From assembly GCF_945859685.1 (NCBI RefSeq), contig NC_079147.1, forward strand, positions 267,520,572 through 267,584,571: 64,000 bases of DNA, given 5' to 3'. Origin of the DNA: Eupeodes corollae. Its lineage: Eukaryota; Arthropoda; Insecta; Diptera; Syrphidae. Shown piece after piece: positions 18,946 to 30,415 of the stretch. Under the pieces are notes generated by a model that ran no database searches, was not told the origin of the DNA, and saw only the letters and a program-made list of their open reading frames with translations. Both the position numbers and the translations under genes were made by a program. Position 1 is the stretch's first letter. Every line of letters starts with the position of its first letter.

Positions 18946-21339
18946 ATAAACTGGGTCTTTTTTGACAGCTCCTTTATCTGCACAAAGTCAAAGCCAAAAC
19001 TAAAAAGTCCCTTGTTTAGATTTATATGATAATTTGAACCTACATGAATATATAAAATGTCAAAACATACGACTGTTCTCAAGGATAAATTATTTACGTA
19101 TGAATATTATTTTAATGCAAAAAAATACATATATAAAACGCCATAAGCCCATCAATCCTCCTTCACGTATTCAAGCTATATAGAGTGTGTAAAATTTTGC
19201 TTTATTACAACCCTCTTAAAGCCTGAGATTACCATCCGCACATAGGTAAAAGGTATCTTAAAATCTCTCTGTTTTAATTTAATTGTAGGTTCTTTATAAA
19301 TATTTTGATGTTTCATATATGTATACAAATATAATTTATACACTTTTCCCTTTTTGCATGCAACAGATAAAATCATCATCCATCAAACCAAAATAGCAAA
19401 AAGATAAAATAAACATCTCGCATAAATTAGGCCATACGCAGAGACTACCTAGAAAAGTTGTTTCTCTATATAAAACAACAACACACAAAATGAACATACG
19501 CATTGTTGCCATAAAAACTTCATATTTTTATTTGTTATTATTTTATCACTAAATTATCTAAAACTTATACATATATAGTCAACGTTTGTTTACTAATTGA
19601 TAAAGTATGTTTTCGGGCAGACATTTTTGTTGCTATTTTAGTTTTATCTACTTAACTCTGAATATGAATGCCTAGACCTACGAACTCTCTAACGTTTTTG
19701 TGACGTGATTAAAATATTTTCATTTAATCTTAAAAAATAAAAACAATATTTATTTTGTTTGCAAAAAAAAAGAAAAACTTGTGTAATTTTATGAACATTT
19801 TGTATTACTCTTAATTTGACTCTTGATTTGCCAGAACGTGCTGTAGAATCAAGCAAAGCATTTAAAACTCCCACACTATCTATAGATACATTTAAAAAGA
19901 TGGACAAAATTATCTAAACAAAAAAGATTGTTTTAATTCCTAACATGAGTCAAAACTTTATTCCAACATCAAATTAAAATTAAACTGAACGCACATGTAT
20001 TATTAAATTAATGATAATGATAATAATTTGATTAAAGCTATAAACTGAGTTGAGAAATGGCATATGATGGCATCGCATCACATTCAAGCTAACTCCTCTA
20101 TTCGGTTTCGGATTTGGATCTTGAATGGACGTCCACATGACGAGGTAGAGGCAAAGTCAGAGTCAGAGACAGTAATAGGAACAGGGGACTTATTACCAGC
20201 AGCAGCAGCACCACCACCAGCACCACAGTGGGGAGTATTATTTCAATCTCTTCAGTTCAGACTCTTTAGATATTTATTTATTTTTTTATTTCAACCCTGT
20301 TCAGTTCTTTTCTGCGTTCGCAATCTGTTTGCTGATTTTCTTTTCTTTTTTGTTTTTGTTGTTTTTTTTTTTTGTTGGCACTTATGTATAAAATTTTTCT
20401 ATTTATAACTTGAGATAAAAATCTTATCATCAGTATTCAATCTATGTGTTTCGCATTCCTAATGAAATTGAAATACGAACAACAAAACAAAAACGGGTAA
20501 ATTGTTAATATATCTCTACATACCTAACTTTCTATATAAATAATGTTTAACGGACGTAATTGGAATAAAATAAAAACATAACAATTCAAATACACAAGTT
20601 TGTAACTTAACTTTTCGAATATAGACTTTTCATTGTCAAACAAAGAATCAATCACACTTTTTCATTATCACGTTGGTTTTTTAATTTGTTAAATACTTTA
20701 TGTCCATTTATCTATTGTTGTTGTTGTTTTGTATTTGTCATTTCCACGAATAATCATTTATCAAATAAGTGAATGTTATTAGAGAAGGTGTCACGAAGAA
20801 AGCTCAATAAAACTTCAGTTTTTTTTTAGAAGCCTCGGAAGCTGTGAAAATGTATCTTTTTTTTGTCTCTAAGTTTAGCAACAATCTGTTAAGTTTTATC
20901 TTGTGACTTAAATAAATACGAGTAGTATTTGATTTAGATTTAATGAATCTAAATCTACTTTTAAAAACTTAAAATTTATACTGAAAGTATGAACAATAGC
21001 AAATATGTGATTTACGTGTTTTTTTAGTTGAATGACGAGTAAAGCAAAAAACTGAAACAAATTAAAACGCCATAACTTCTATAAACTTTTTTAAAAATGT
21101 TGTTTACTAAAAATATCATATGATCTAAAAAGTTAACCTGAAAATTTTCGCTGAAGTATTTTCGATTTATTACTTATAACCTATAAATTAGGGTTTTTGG
21201 AACAAACCCATAATTAATTTGGGGATTTTGGGGTCTATTCGAAAGACGGTGTACATAATAGACTCCTTATGATAACATTTCTTTTTGATAGTTAAATAAA
21301 AACAGTCATCTACTTTTAGGTTGGGAAAGATAAGCTAAA
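18946..21339. other. Non-coding stretch with a CAG/CAC microsatellite
   Basis: No gene supported. 20190-20230 is an imperfect (CAG)n/(CAC)n run inside a less AT-rich patch (20060-20240); the open frame across it has no recognisable domain. That patch could be host regulatory or exonic sequence, but nothing proves it. Confidence 0.4.
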
Positions 21340-21720
21340 TAAGAGGTGACCCACAGTGGTAACTTCCCACCGCGTCAGTCGATCTATCTTGCTTACAATT
21401 TAAAAAAAGTATTTATAACAATATTTTGTGTGTGATAAATAATAATGTCAATATCTTTCTTCGTTCTCCTAATACTTGAATCAAAAATCATTTATTTTTT
21501 GTTGTTTTTGTAGTTTTCCGTGTTTTATTAAAAAGTTGTCAGTTGAATTTTACTAAAATATTAATTAAAAATTACCAACAACATTTTGCATATGATGAAA
21601 TAATTGTATTTAATTTTTTTTTTGTTAACTAGATTTTTAGTCAAAAACCAATGTTTACCAATTTAAGTAGCATTTTTTGAATGTTTTCATTTCTTTTATA
21701 AACAAATAGACATAGAATAC
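21340..21720 (+). repeat. DR1 dispersed repeat, 5' part
   Basis: It starts 'gaggtgacccacagtggtaa' with CTTCCCACCGCGTC, continues 'atattttgtgtgtgataaat', 'agttttccgtgttttattaaaa' and 'gttgtcagttgaattttact', then breaks off in the first internal unit. The first 300 bp closely parallel 1140-1470. Confidence 0.65.
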
Positions 21721-22504
21721 CCGTGTTTGGTTGGAAAATCTATCCATAGTATACAAGATTTTACACGAGTAACAAAAACAACATCCATAGTGTGAAAAAC
21801 ATTGATAAAAGTTAGAGTAGAATCTTACTATGGATGGGTTTTTGACATTTATACAATTCTTGAATGGATCTTATGTGATTTCGTCCTTAAATGTTGGTAC
21901 GATTGATATTGCATTTGTTTCTCGATGGCTATGTTCGTTGAGTAGTTGTGCATTTGGAATCATGTGTTTTTCATGGGGGAAAAAAATCAAACTTCTACTG
22001 TTGATATTATTTAGTTTTGTTAATGAAAATTGGGTTTATTTTGCAAGAGAAAACAATAGAAACGACAATTAAGTTTTGCTATCTTTCCACCAAAGTTATA
22101 TCTTTGGTGTTTCCACCGCACAAGAAGATTTAAAAAAGGTTAACTTTGACAGCACTTTCTAGAATGCAAATGGTGTTTCAATGTTTCTTAAGAAGTGCAA
22201 ATGACTTCGATCCATGACGGGATTCGAGTCGAATCAAGCTCATTTCAACTCGATTTAGGTATATAAACAATTGAGGCTCGCTTCAACACCACATGTTAAT
22301 GTATTAGTCTTATACATATTTGTGTTTTTTTTTTTTAAATTATGATTCTGACAGATCTTTTTTCAGTTGTACCAATTTTTAAATACAAAACTCTGGCTAC
22401 TGCGGATCGTTGGCAATTTCTCACTGTACTATATATTGAATTAAAAAAAAAACGCACTAAATTTTTGTAATAAAATCTAGCACAGAATGAAACACACAAG
22501 ATAT
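21721..22504. other. No recognisable feature
   Basis: The open frame at 21830-22072 has no domain signature. It is hydrophobic and AT-driven and I do not regard it as a gene. Confidence 0.35.
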
Positions 22505-22790
22505 CAAGAGTCTATAATCAATTTTTACCAATATTTTGTACTATTTTTTGTAGATTTTATGAAACAACTGAAAGTTGGATTTTTATAAAATGTGTACTAG
22601 ATATCGAAAACAATGTTTTCTATTAAATGAAATTAGTTTCAACATAATTTTTAATTTTTGAAAAAAAATATTTAAGTCGAACTTTAAGTAAATTAATCAA
22701 ATTTGTTCCAAATTTCCAAAACCTTATTTTTCGTTGTATACAATTATTTTCGAGGTGACAATCATTCTTTTTTGAATCTTGTATTGATTT
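22505..22790 (+). repeat. DR1 dispersed repeat, internal fragment
   Basis: It carries the internal blocks 'caatttttaccaatattttgt', 'gttggatttttataaaat' and 'tatcgaaaacaatgttttctatt', then 'cgttgtatacaatt' and a 'cgaggtgacaatcattctttttt' block. The order matches 27480-27960. Confidence 0.55.
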
Positions 22791-23856
22791 ATCAGCCATC
22801 AAGTGTCAAACGAACCAACGACTTAGAATTTTTCAATGGAGCTACGAAAGATAAGGGTTATTCCAATGCAACGTCTTTTTAACAAAAAATGTTCGAATTG
22901 CTCATTGGAAAATTTCATGGTAAGCAGTGCTAGCCGTGTGGATCATTGGGGTCATATCGTTTTCCACAATAAACTATTTAATGTTTGATGGATTCGATGT
23001 GTATGGATTTAAAAACTTTTGAAAATACAGAATTTTTCACTGGAAAATTATCAATTTGAGAACCTCGAAATGTCAAAATATAACTTGTTGCCTATATGTC
23101 AAAGATATCAATGGCAGGTTCAGACAACATTAGGGAAATAATTTGCAGTCAAATGGGTTCTTTAAATGCAACATTTCGACAAAGACAACTAATTGTCAAT
23201 GTCATAAGCTTCAAGTCCGGAACCTTACTTCATTAACTTCTAGTCCTCTACCGTTCAGTTGATCATAGAAAAATTACCAAAAACATTATTGTCTACAAAA
23301 TGCTCCTTAGGCAAGCTTAAATTCCATCTCGACCTGTTTTTTGTATTTAAATAAAATATTATTATTCCTTTTACAATTTGACAAAGAACCCTTTTACAAG
23401 AAGCATTAAATGGAACTGTACAGAAAGTACATAAATAAATCACATTTGTCTTCCAATTAAGGCAACGATTCATCTTTTCTTTACCGGAGAACGAATTTTC
23501 ACACGCTGTTTTTTTTTTTAAATCGATAGATATGCTTTAAAAAATAATATTAATCGCAATTTTAGGGCAAGGAAACATTTTTTTTTTCTATTTTTATTTT
23601 ATTTTAACAGTTTCACTTTTTCTGTTCTTTCCAACTTTCCAGTGGTTTCAGTGATGCTAGATTAACTTTTTTGGATTTTATTATAAATTGTTCCTTTTAT
23701 TTGAATTTTTAGGGAAATTTTACATAAACTTGGGGGAAATTTTGCTATTCTGACCTTTTAAACGTTAAAAACAATAATATTTACAATATAACTTGAGAAA
23801 AAGCAATATAAGAAAAATGCTATTGCATTATTTGAATGCAAATTTAATGTATCAAA
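22791..23856. other. No gene recognised
   Basis: AT-rich sequence. The minus-strand open frame at 23255-23473 lacks any family signature. Confidence 0.35.
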
Positions 23857-24835
23857 ATGGATATTTCAGTTCATTTAAGAAATTTGGTGAAGCTCTACCA
23901 AAACATCAGCGACGATACCTTGGCAGTGAGACTGACAGAAGAGCTGGGTTTGTTGCCAACTTTTAAAAAGTGCAGGATACATAGAATGCCAACCCAATGG
24001 CCACCTACACCCATGAAAACTCCATCCGTTTCTTTCAGTGCGACAGGGGTACGTGCCGAGGCAAAAAAAGAATATCACGTGCTGTTGGGGCATGGTTTGA
24101 AGAGGCACATATCCCTTTGCAAAGGGTTATGTACTTGATGTACAGTTTCGCCCGAAAGTTTCCGTACGAAACGGTTATGGTGGAAGATTCTACTTCCGCT
24201 TCAATTTGTTTGTCAACGACCACCATCGCGGATTGGTATAGCTACTGCCGTGAAGTTTACGTTGACCACTTCTTGGAGAACCAAGAAATTGGTGCAAAAA
24301 TTGGTGGGCCTGAACGCGTCGTTCAATCAGCTGAGATTCAATTTGGACGACCAAAGTTCAATAAAGGTCGTATGGTGCGGATGGATAATAGGATCTAGGT
24401 ATGATAGAGGATGGATCTGAGGATCTCAGTTTGGAGGTGTGTACTGGGAATGTACGCAGTGCTGTATGTAAGTTTTTATAGTTATATAAACTATACAATT
24501 TTAATAGTTTTTTTTATGTCAGGTGTTGATTCCATTGATAAGGATGCATGTATGAAGAACATATGATTGTCTGGGAGAGAATGGTTACATCCATAAAAAG
24601 GTGAAGCATAGCCATCCCGAAAATTCGTTTGTAGCGGAAGATGGTACTCATACCCAACGAATTGAATCCCAATGCAGGGTGGCAAAACGTGCGTTTTATA
24701 AAGATAGTTAAAAGCACAATTTTGCTGACTGGTTGTTCAGTACCAGTGGCGGCGTAACATGAAAAAGCAATGCCTTGATCCGTTTGATAAATTAGTTAAG
24801 GCAATTATACATGTTTATGGGAATTTAAAAACAGG
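23857..24835 (+). pseudogene. Merlin-type (IS1016-like) transposase relic
   Basis: Blocks in order, with frame changes: an N-terminal LVKLYQNISDDTLAVRLTEE; then VGAWFEEAHIPLQRVMYLMY, DWYSYCREVYVDHFLEN, IGGPERVVQS and FGRPKFNKGRMV (23997-24398); EDLSLEVCTGNVRSA (24405-24470); and GYIHKKVKHSH with THTQRIESQCRVAKRAF (24580-24705), ending MKKQCLDPF and IHVYGN. The pattern 'G.WF...H.PL', 'W..FCR', 'IGGPG..VEIDE..FG.RKYNRGR' and 'THT..IE' is that of Merlin/ISXO2 transposases. The first catalytic aspartate (VEIDE) aligns with alanine here. Frameshifts and a gap near 24480-24530 inactivate it. Inverted repeats and the 8-9-bp target duplication were not found. Confidence 0.82.
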
Positions 24836-25082
24836 TTAATAAAAAAATACATACCCCATTCTTTCACTGCGTTTTACTTTAAATTAAAATCAACTTAAGT
24901 AATAGTGAATAATACAAAAAAAATAAAAAAAAGTGTGGTTAAATTTGAAAAACCGAACATTTTTTTTATTATTAAGGGGGGTTTTCTCGCTCCAATATTT
25001 TAATGCTGTTCTATTGAGGCCCCTACGTAACTGTAAGGAAAATCGGAACGAAATTCGTGCTGCGGCAATGGAAAGTCGCCCC

Positions 25083-25467
25083 AATTCAACTTTATTGGAA
25101 AATTGACTGAAAAGTTAGTCAACAAAAATCTCCCTTACTATCAAGTCAAGTCTACTTAGACCTACTAAAATACAAAATACAAATCGTGATGGGCTTTTAA
25201 CTTGCTTAAGAAGTGCTTTGTAGACAGTAATGTTTATATTAGGTTTTGTACAATGAACTGAAGGTAGAAGTTATTGAAGTAAAGTTCCAAGTTTGAAATT
25301 AATCACACTTGAAAACTAACTATAGTTACCTTGGTCAAAATTAAAATTTAAAGAATACAATTGAATGCAAATGAAGTCCCTTATGTTGTGTGAACCTGAA
25401 CATTGATTGTCAGGGAGATTTATCTTTACTAACTTTCCAGTCAACTGTCCAATAAAGTTGCGTAATT
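25083..25467. mobile_element. MITE with ~60-bp terminal inverted repeats
   Basis: The left arm 25083-25145 and right arm 25403-25467 are inverted copies sharing CAACTTTATTGGA, 'gttgactg.aaagttagt', AAATCTCCCT and 'tatcaa'. The 385-bp unit has no coding capacity. Ends and target duplication are not clear, so the superfamily is open. It lies just downstream of the Merlin relic and could be a Merlin-mobilised MITE, but nothing shows that. Confidence 0.65.
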
Positions 25468-27384
25468 CAAAGGCAAGTTTCCTTAACTTCAAGTTACTTA
25501 TGTCATCTGAACCTTCCTAATATATTGAAAAATAAACAGTTTTAGACATTGAACCTTATGTGGAGTAAACGAGTCTGCTGTAGTAGAATTAGAAAAAATG
25601 TTGTTGAATTGAAAGAAGATAAACTAGATTGAATATTTATTCATATGTTTTTCAAAATATGAATGTATTATATTTATATCCGCAAGCTTGAGTTGAATAG
25701 GTCAGAATTTTCGTCTTAGATTTTTTAACAAATAAATTGAATATACCTAGTAAATACAATAAATGTTTTTACAAACAAATTTAAATAAAATGGCTATAGT
25801 AGATTTTCTGTCAAATCGACTTAGGGTTTTAATGCAAACCAATCGTTTCTACCGTGTTGCATAAGTTCCATAGAATTAAATCAATATTATTTAAACCTAG
25901 ACAAGTCTAACAAGGAGTTAAGATGAGCTTGGCCTTGAAACTCAAAATAGTAACTTTATTAGACATTTCATATGAATAAATATAAATAATTACAAAACTG
26001 GACAAAAAGCAAAGAATGCATCTTTATAAAGGTGATTACTCATCACTGACAAAATACAATGAAAATTCAACGAAAACTGTTGGTTCATTTCAAAAATTTA
26101 AATGAATCTCAAGAAATCAAAACAAGGTACATATATAAGAGGTAAACAAAGAAATACACTTTCTACTTTTTTCATCTTTTGCGTCCTTCAAAAATAGAAA
26201 TAAAAATAACAAAAAATAATGTCAATATTTAACGATGCAGAAATTCAAATATAATTTTCTTTTAAATCTTAATTTCATTTATTTTATTACCTTAAAGTCA
26301 TTAGACATTTCTTAGAATAACATCGAACATTTATTTACAACAAAAACATTAAAATATCAACATTTTGCCAAAAACTTTGGAGGCAAATACATACACAAGT
26401 ACATATACATATGTAAAAATGTTAATAGTAAAATATATAAATTGTATTTTTGTTGGCATGAAAATTGGAACAAAAATAACGCGATTGCACGGCCGGCCGC
26501 CGCGCTGCGTCATGTTGTAGAGTCCAAGAGTACGCGTCTAGTAGACTTTAATTTGCTTGTCATTTTGGCAGATATTTGAGTTTATTTTTCTGTTTTTGTT
26601 GCATTACAAATTACCTACTAAATGCAGGAAAATATTTGCGCGTATGGACGCGACAACGTGACATGCGAAATAACATGTACGGATACGAGTATAGATAATA
26701 TTGTAGTACAAGAACTGTCATTGAACCCGTTAATGCTATGGCTAGCTGTCAGTAACATTTTCATTATGCCAATCGAAGAAAATTTGTATAGAAATATTTT
26801 TAAATGTAATGTGAAATTTTCAACAGAAACTATAAAATGACAAACATTCTATTTGTCTTTATTTTGTTTAAATATTTTTTTTCTTATGATTTTTGGTTAG
26901 TTTTTACTTTACTCGTAAATATATAAAAATGTTTTGAAGGTTTGACACATTTTGAATGAAAACTAAACATGAAGAACAGATAAATCTGTGTATGTTATCA
27001 TTTTGAATAGAGCAATGGGCATGGAGGTGACCTAATTTTTTAAGTGCAACTACACCATTATGTAGGTAGACCCTTAAATGTTCGTTGAAGCAGTCAAATA
27101 AAAATATTATTTAAATTTTTAAGTTTGACAAACCCAAAAGTTATAAACGGTACTTACTAATATTTATTTCAACCGCAAAACTTAGTGACAGTCAGTTTGG
27201 TTCGAAAAAAAAAACTAAATAAAGTTCTCTTAAAAAAATTAAGAGTATTCCTACAGAGAATGTCAAATTTTGTATTGGAAATGGTTTATGCGAATTGAAT
27301 AAGTTTATTCAAATGTCAATGTGAATTTTAGGAGTAGGTCTGTTCAGAAATACAAAATTAGAAAGAGAAATTAAAATTTAATTT
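25468..27384. other. Non-coding stretch with a GC-rich islet
   Basis: The only notable feature is GGCCGGCCGCCGCGCTGCGT at 26491-26510, the most GC-rich 20 bases in this part of the window, followed by a 72-codon open frame (26622-26840) without known domain. The islet could be a host promoter, enhancer or untranslated exon. No support beyond composition. Confidence 0.35.
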
Positions 27385-28352
27385 CAAAATTAAATTACCA
27401 ATTTAAGTAGCATTTCTTAAATTTTTACAAATTGAATAATTGAAATTAATTTGAGTGATATCCCGAACCGAACATCAATTTTTACCAAATTACCATTTCT
27501 TGTAGATTTTATTTTTTTATGAAAAAAACGGTTTGTTGGATTTCTATAAAAAAAAAAACTACTGAATATCGAAAACAATATTTTCATTCATATTCAATAT
27601 CTCAAGGTTTTGAAGAGATATTTGGGTCGAAAATTAATTTTTACCAACTGTTATTAATTTATTTTGTTCAGGTTTTTATTTTTTGTAAGAAAACTGTCAA
27701 TTCGATTTTTCTCAAAATCTTACTGAATATTCAAAACAATATATCTTATAAGATAAAATAAGTTTGAAGCCATAGCCTTAAGTTTTTGATTTTTATTTTT
27801 TATAAAAGAAAAACTTTCAATTTTATTTTTCTCAACATTTTATCAGATTTTAAAAAATTTAATTTTTGTTGCACAAAATTGTGTTGGGGATAAAATCATT
27901 TAGTTTTTTTGTAAAATTTTCGAGACGAAAACATTTGTTTTTTCAGTATTTTTGATTTATAAAAAAAAACGTTGATAGGATTTGTTTTGTTCAAAAAATA
28001 TACTTGATTTATATCACGTTGCAATATATTATATAAAATGTAATTCAAGCCTCTACCGTTTTTGGTTCGTAAGATATTTAGGGTTAACCAAATTTGTCAC
28101 CTATTTTTTAAAGTGCTATGGCAAAATGTTTTTGCTTTATTATCTGTATTACAAAATTTATTTCAAGTCTGTATCTCTTCCGGATCTTGTGCTATGGACG
28201 ACCAAAAAAAACGTCGCGAACGTACGGACGTACAGACATCTTTCTAAAAATCTTTTATTTCCACTCTAGGGATCTTGAAAGGTGGAGAAATGTCAAAATT
28301 TTCAATTTGACAAAACGGACCTATTACAATAACTTCCTATGGGAAGTTTATA
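27385..28352 (+). repeat. DR1 dispersed repeat, long copy with intact 3' end
   Basis: About 970 bp. It has internal units at about 27525 and 27690, 'gttgcacaaaattgtgttggg', 'cgttgcaatatattatataaa', 'ttcgtaagatatttagggtt', 'gctatggacgaccaaaaaaa', 'cgtcgcgaacgtacggacgt', 'ttcaatttgacaaaacggac' and the terminal hairpin AACTTCC-TATG-GGAAGTT (28333-28350). The extreme 5' end is missing. Open frames across it differ between copies, so it is non-coding. Confidence 0.7.
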
Positions 28353-28544
28353 AATGAAGTTTACGGAAGCCTGTTTATATACTTAACATCTATCCAAATC
28401 AAAACAGTTATCTATAAAAACTATTGCCGTGGCATGTGGACCTTTATTTTAATTTAGACGTTAGGTATAAATGTCCAAAATCAGCAAAATGATATGTGTG
28501 CAACGTTAAATAAATAACTGATACTCGTGATTCACCCTATCTCT

Positions 28545-30063
28545 GCGGTCCCTATTGGACATAGTCCTACTAAGCCGAAGGTGCTCAGCTTCGTGCGAGG
28601 ACGTCTCGACTGTAAAGGAGCTTTAAGGCTGACGTGGTATCTATCGGTTGTCTAAATAGACGAAAACATCGGTTGAAATAAGGCCACTTAAACGCTCATT
28701 TTCGTTGTATTTGTTACTGTGGTAATAAGCTCCAAAAATAAGGCTGTTAGTCGAAGAATTTTCTTTTGCAACGTGCCCCTGATAAACCTTCATCAACAAA
28801 TTATCTATTCTGTTTATGTTGGCTCTGTTGTAAAGAATATGCTTAGAATAGTAATGTTTGTACTTTGACTCTGGTTATCTGTGTAATCAGAGTCTACGTC
28901 GAAGACATCCGAATCTTTTCCATTTGAAAAGAGGCACCCATAAGCAATAATTGTCTCCACCTGTCAAGACGGCTGCTTAAAAACAAACGTTCAAACCAGA
29001 TGTGAAGGTACTTTTTTTTACTACTTACAACTCTCAGCCATTCCTGTGTGCGAATACTGTTGTCAGGAATGGAGGGAATCTACAGTTTTAAGCCAAATCC
29101 GAACTGCAAATTTGAGAAAGCACTTTCCATTACAAGAATTACTCTTGGAGAATTTGTCAATTCAACGAAAGAGGCAGTTCCCGTGAAGGAAACTTTAGAT
29201 GGCATAGGCATGGATCAAACCCAAGACCTCTGGCATGAGAGTCCAACGCATTAACCATCATGTTACGGGTTCTTTACTACATTTTTATTTGCCAGTGGAT
29301 GTTGATTTAGTAACAAGGTCACTAGATTTTTCCAGTTCTTTCTCGTACCCCTAAGACTACATGCAACGGTGTCTTGAACAAAATAGTTTTGCAATATTGA
29401 AAGTAGATTTTCAACTTCCAGTCATCGCATTATTGCTGAATGTTGTCGAAGTCAGGCTGCAAAAGTTTCTTCTGGCGCCTTCTGAACGCAATTAGGTCGT
29501 CGGCGTACCTATCATATCGTTAGTGTAAATGCTCAACGAGATCGGTGAGTAAGCCGCTCTTTGCTGAATACCATTTTTAATATCAAAGATTTTGGAAGAA
29601 TTTACATTTCCTTTATTAACAACAAATTGCCTGCCATAAAGCATGTCATAAAGCATATACAACGGTGGTGTACTTAAGCCAAGTCTGGCCAGCTTTAAAT
29701 ACAGGCCCTCTAAACATACGGTTTCGAATGCAAGTCAATTAGACAAGCATAGGTACATTGCCTTTTAGATTTGTTGTATTGTGATAACAGAAACAAGCTT
29801 AGACGCGGCATGAATAGTGATATTTCCCGCCCTAAACCGAACTGATCATCTGGAATGATTTTGTTGTCATCAGCCCACTTGGACAGATCTCTATTTATAA
29901 CTATCTCGAAAACCTTACTGATACTAGAAAGAATACGTATCGACTGTAGAATGGAGTTATTCTTTCCTTTTTTCGTGAGAAAATGTACCACAACAGTCTT
30001 CCAACTCACCGGAGTGTATGCAGTTTTCAGCGCGTTGTTCAGCAGAGTGGCATAGATTTCCAC
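28545..30063 (-). pseudogene. Jockey-clade LINE relic (BS/X-element-like RT), split by a SINE
   Basis: Minus strand. 30063-29710 is open and reads WKTVVVHFLTKKGK, SIRILSSISKVFEIVINRDL and DDNKIIPDDQFG, then a decayed 'KRQCT.ACLIDL'. It continues with KIFDIKNGIQQ near 29570-29590. After the SINE at 28998-29275 the C-terminus resumes: QMEKIRM, then KYKHYYSKHILYNRANINRI and SSTNSLIFGAYY. The C-terminal block is shared with 37068-37331 and 40619-40960. The family is the type annotated in flies as 'RNA-directed DNA polymerase from BS/X-element'; the name is from memory. Stops and frameshifts inactivate it. Confidence 0.85.
28998..29275 (-). mobile_element. tRNA-derived SINE inserted in a LINE
   Basis: Read on the minus strand from about 29275: a tRNA-like head with 'gatggttaatgcgttggact' (A-box region) and GGTTTGATCC (B box, 29213-29222), then a conserved body including TTGACAAATTCTCCAAGAGT, CCATTCCTGACAACAGTA and GGAATGGCTGAGAGTTGTAA. 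The same body occurs at 32628-32820 and 63600-63765 and the same head at 36290-36410 and 63485-63560. It interrupts the LINE RT between its FADD-proximal and C-terminal blocks. SINEs depend on LINE machinery and carry no protein. Confidence 0.8.
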
Positions 30064-30084
30064 AGGAAATCAATTCAATAATTT

Positions 30085-30415
30085 TAGAGTAGACAATTTT
30101 AAAGTAGAAAATCAATTTTCACAATTTTTAGTTGTATGTTGTGTTGTCTAGTTTTGTAAAAAAAACAATGTCATTGAATTTTTCTTAAAGTTTTATCAGC
30201 TGTTTTATCAGAAATGTCTTTTTCTATTAAAAAGTGTTCTTGGTGAAAAATGTTTGTCAGTGTTTTTGATTCATAAAAAAATGATTATTATATTTGATCG
30301 TGAGTTATTTGTGATAAACCAAAACTTGTTTTGACCTTAAAACTTCAAGAAAAGTCAAACATTTCAATTCGACAAATTAGATCGATTACAATAACTTCCA
30401 GTGGAAAGTTAAAAA
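30085..30415 (+). repeat. DR1 dispersed repeat, 3' part
   Basis: It has 'aaatcaattttcacaattttt', a 'cattgaatttttcttaaagttttatcag' block, then 'tttcaattcgacaaattaga' and TTACAATAACTTCCAGTGGA at the end. It directly follows the Jockey-type LINE relic. The terminal hairpin carries a substitution in one arm, as in the copy ending at 455. Confidence 0.6.

Noticed and set aside
20064..20408. 114-codon frame with a polar/proline start and a hydrophobic FF-rich tail
   Set aside because: It runs through a CAG/CAC microsatellite and a T-rich run; no domain and no splice or promoter support.
26622..26840. 72-codon frame downstream of the GC-rich islet as a host exon
   Set aside because: No recognisable domain, no clear splice signals, and length compatible with chance.
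27519..28357. Several open frames of 60-95 codons within DR1
   Set aside because: Other DR1 copies do not keep the same frames; composition is simple AT-rich sequence.
29205..29272. Possible tRNA gene on the minus strand
   Set aside because: The A/B-box-like sequence is the head of a SINE, recurs at other SINE copies, and I did not see a full cloverleaf.
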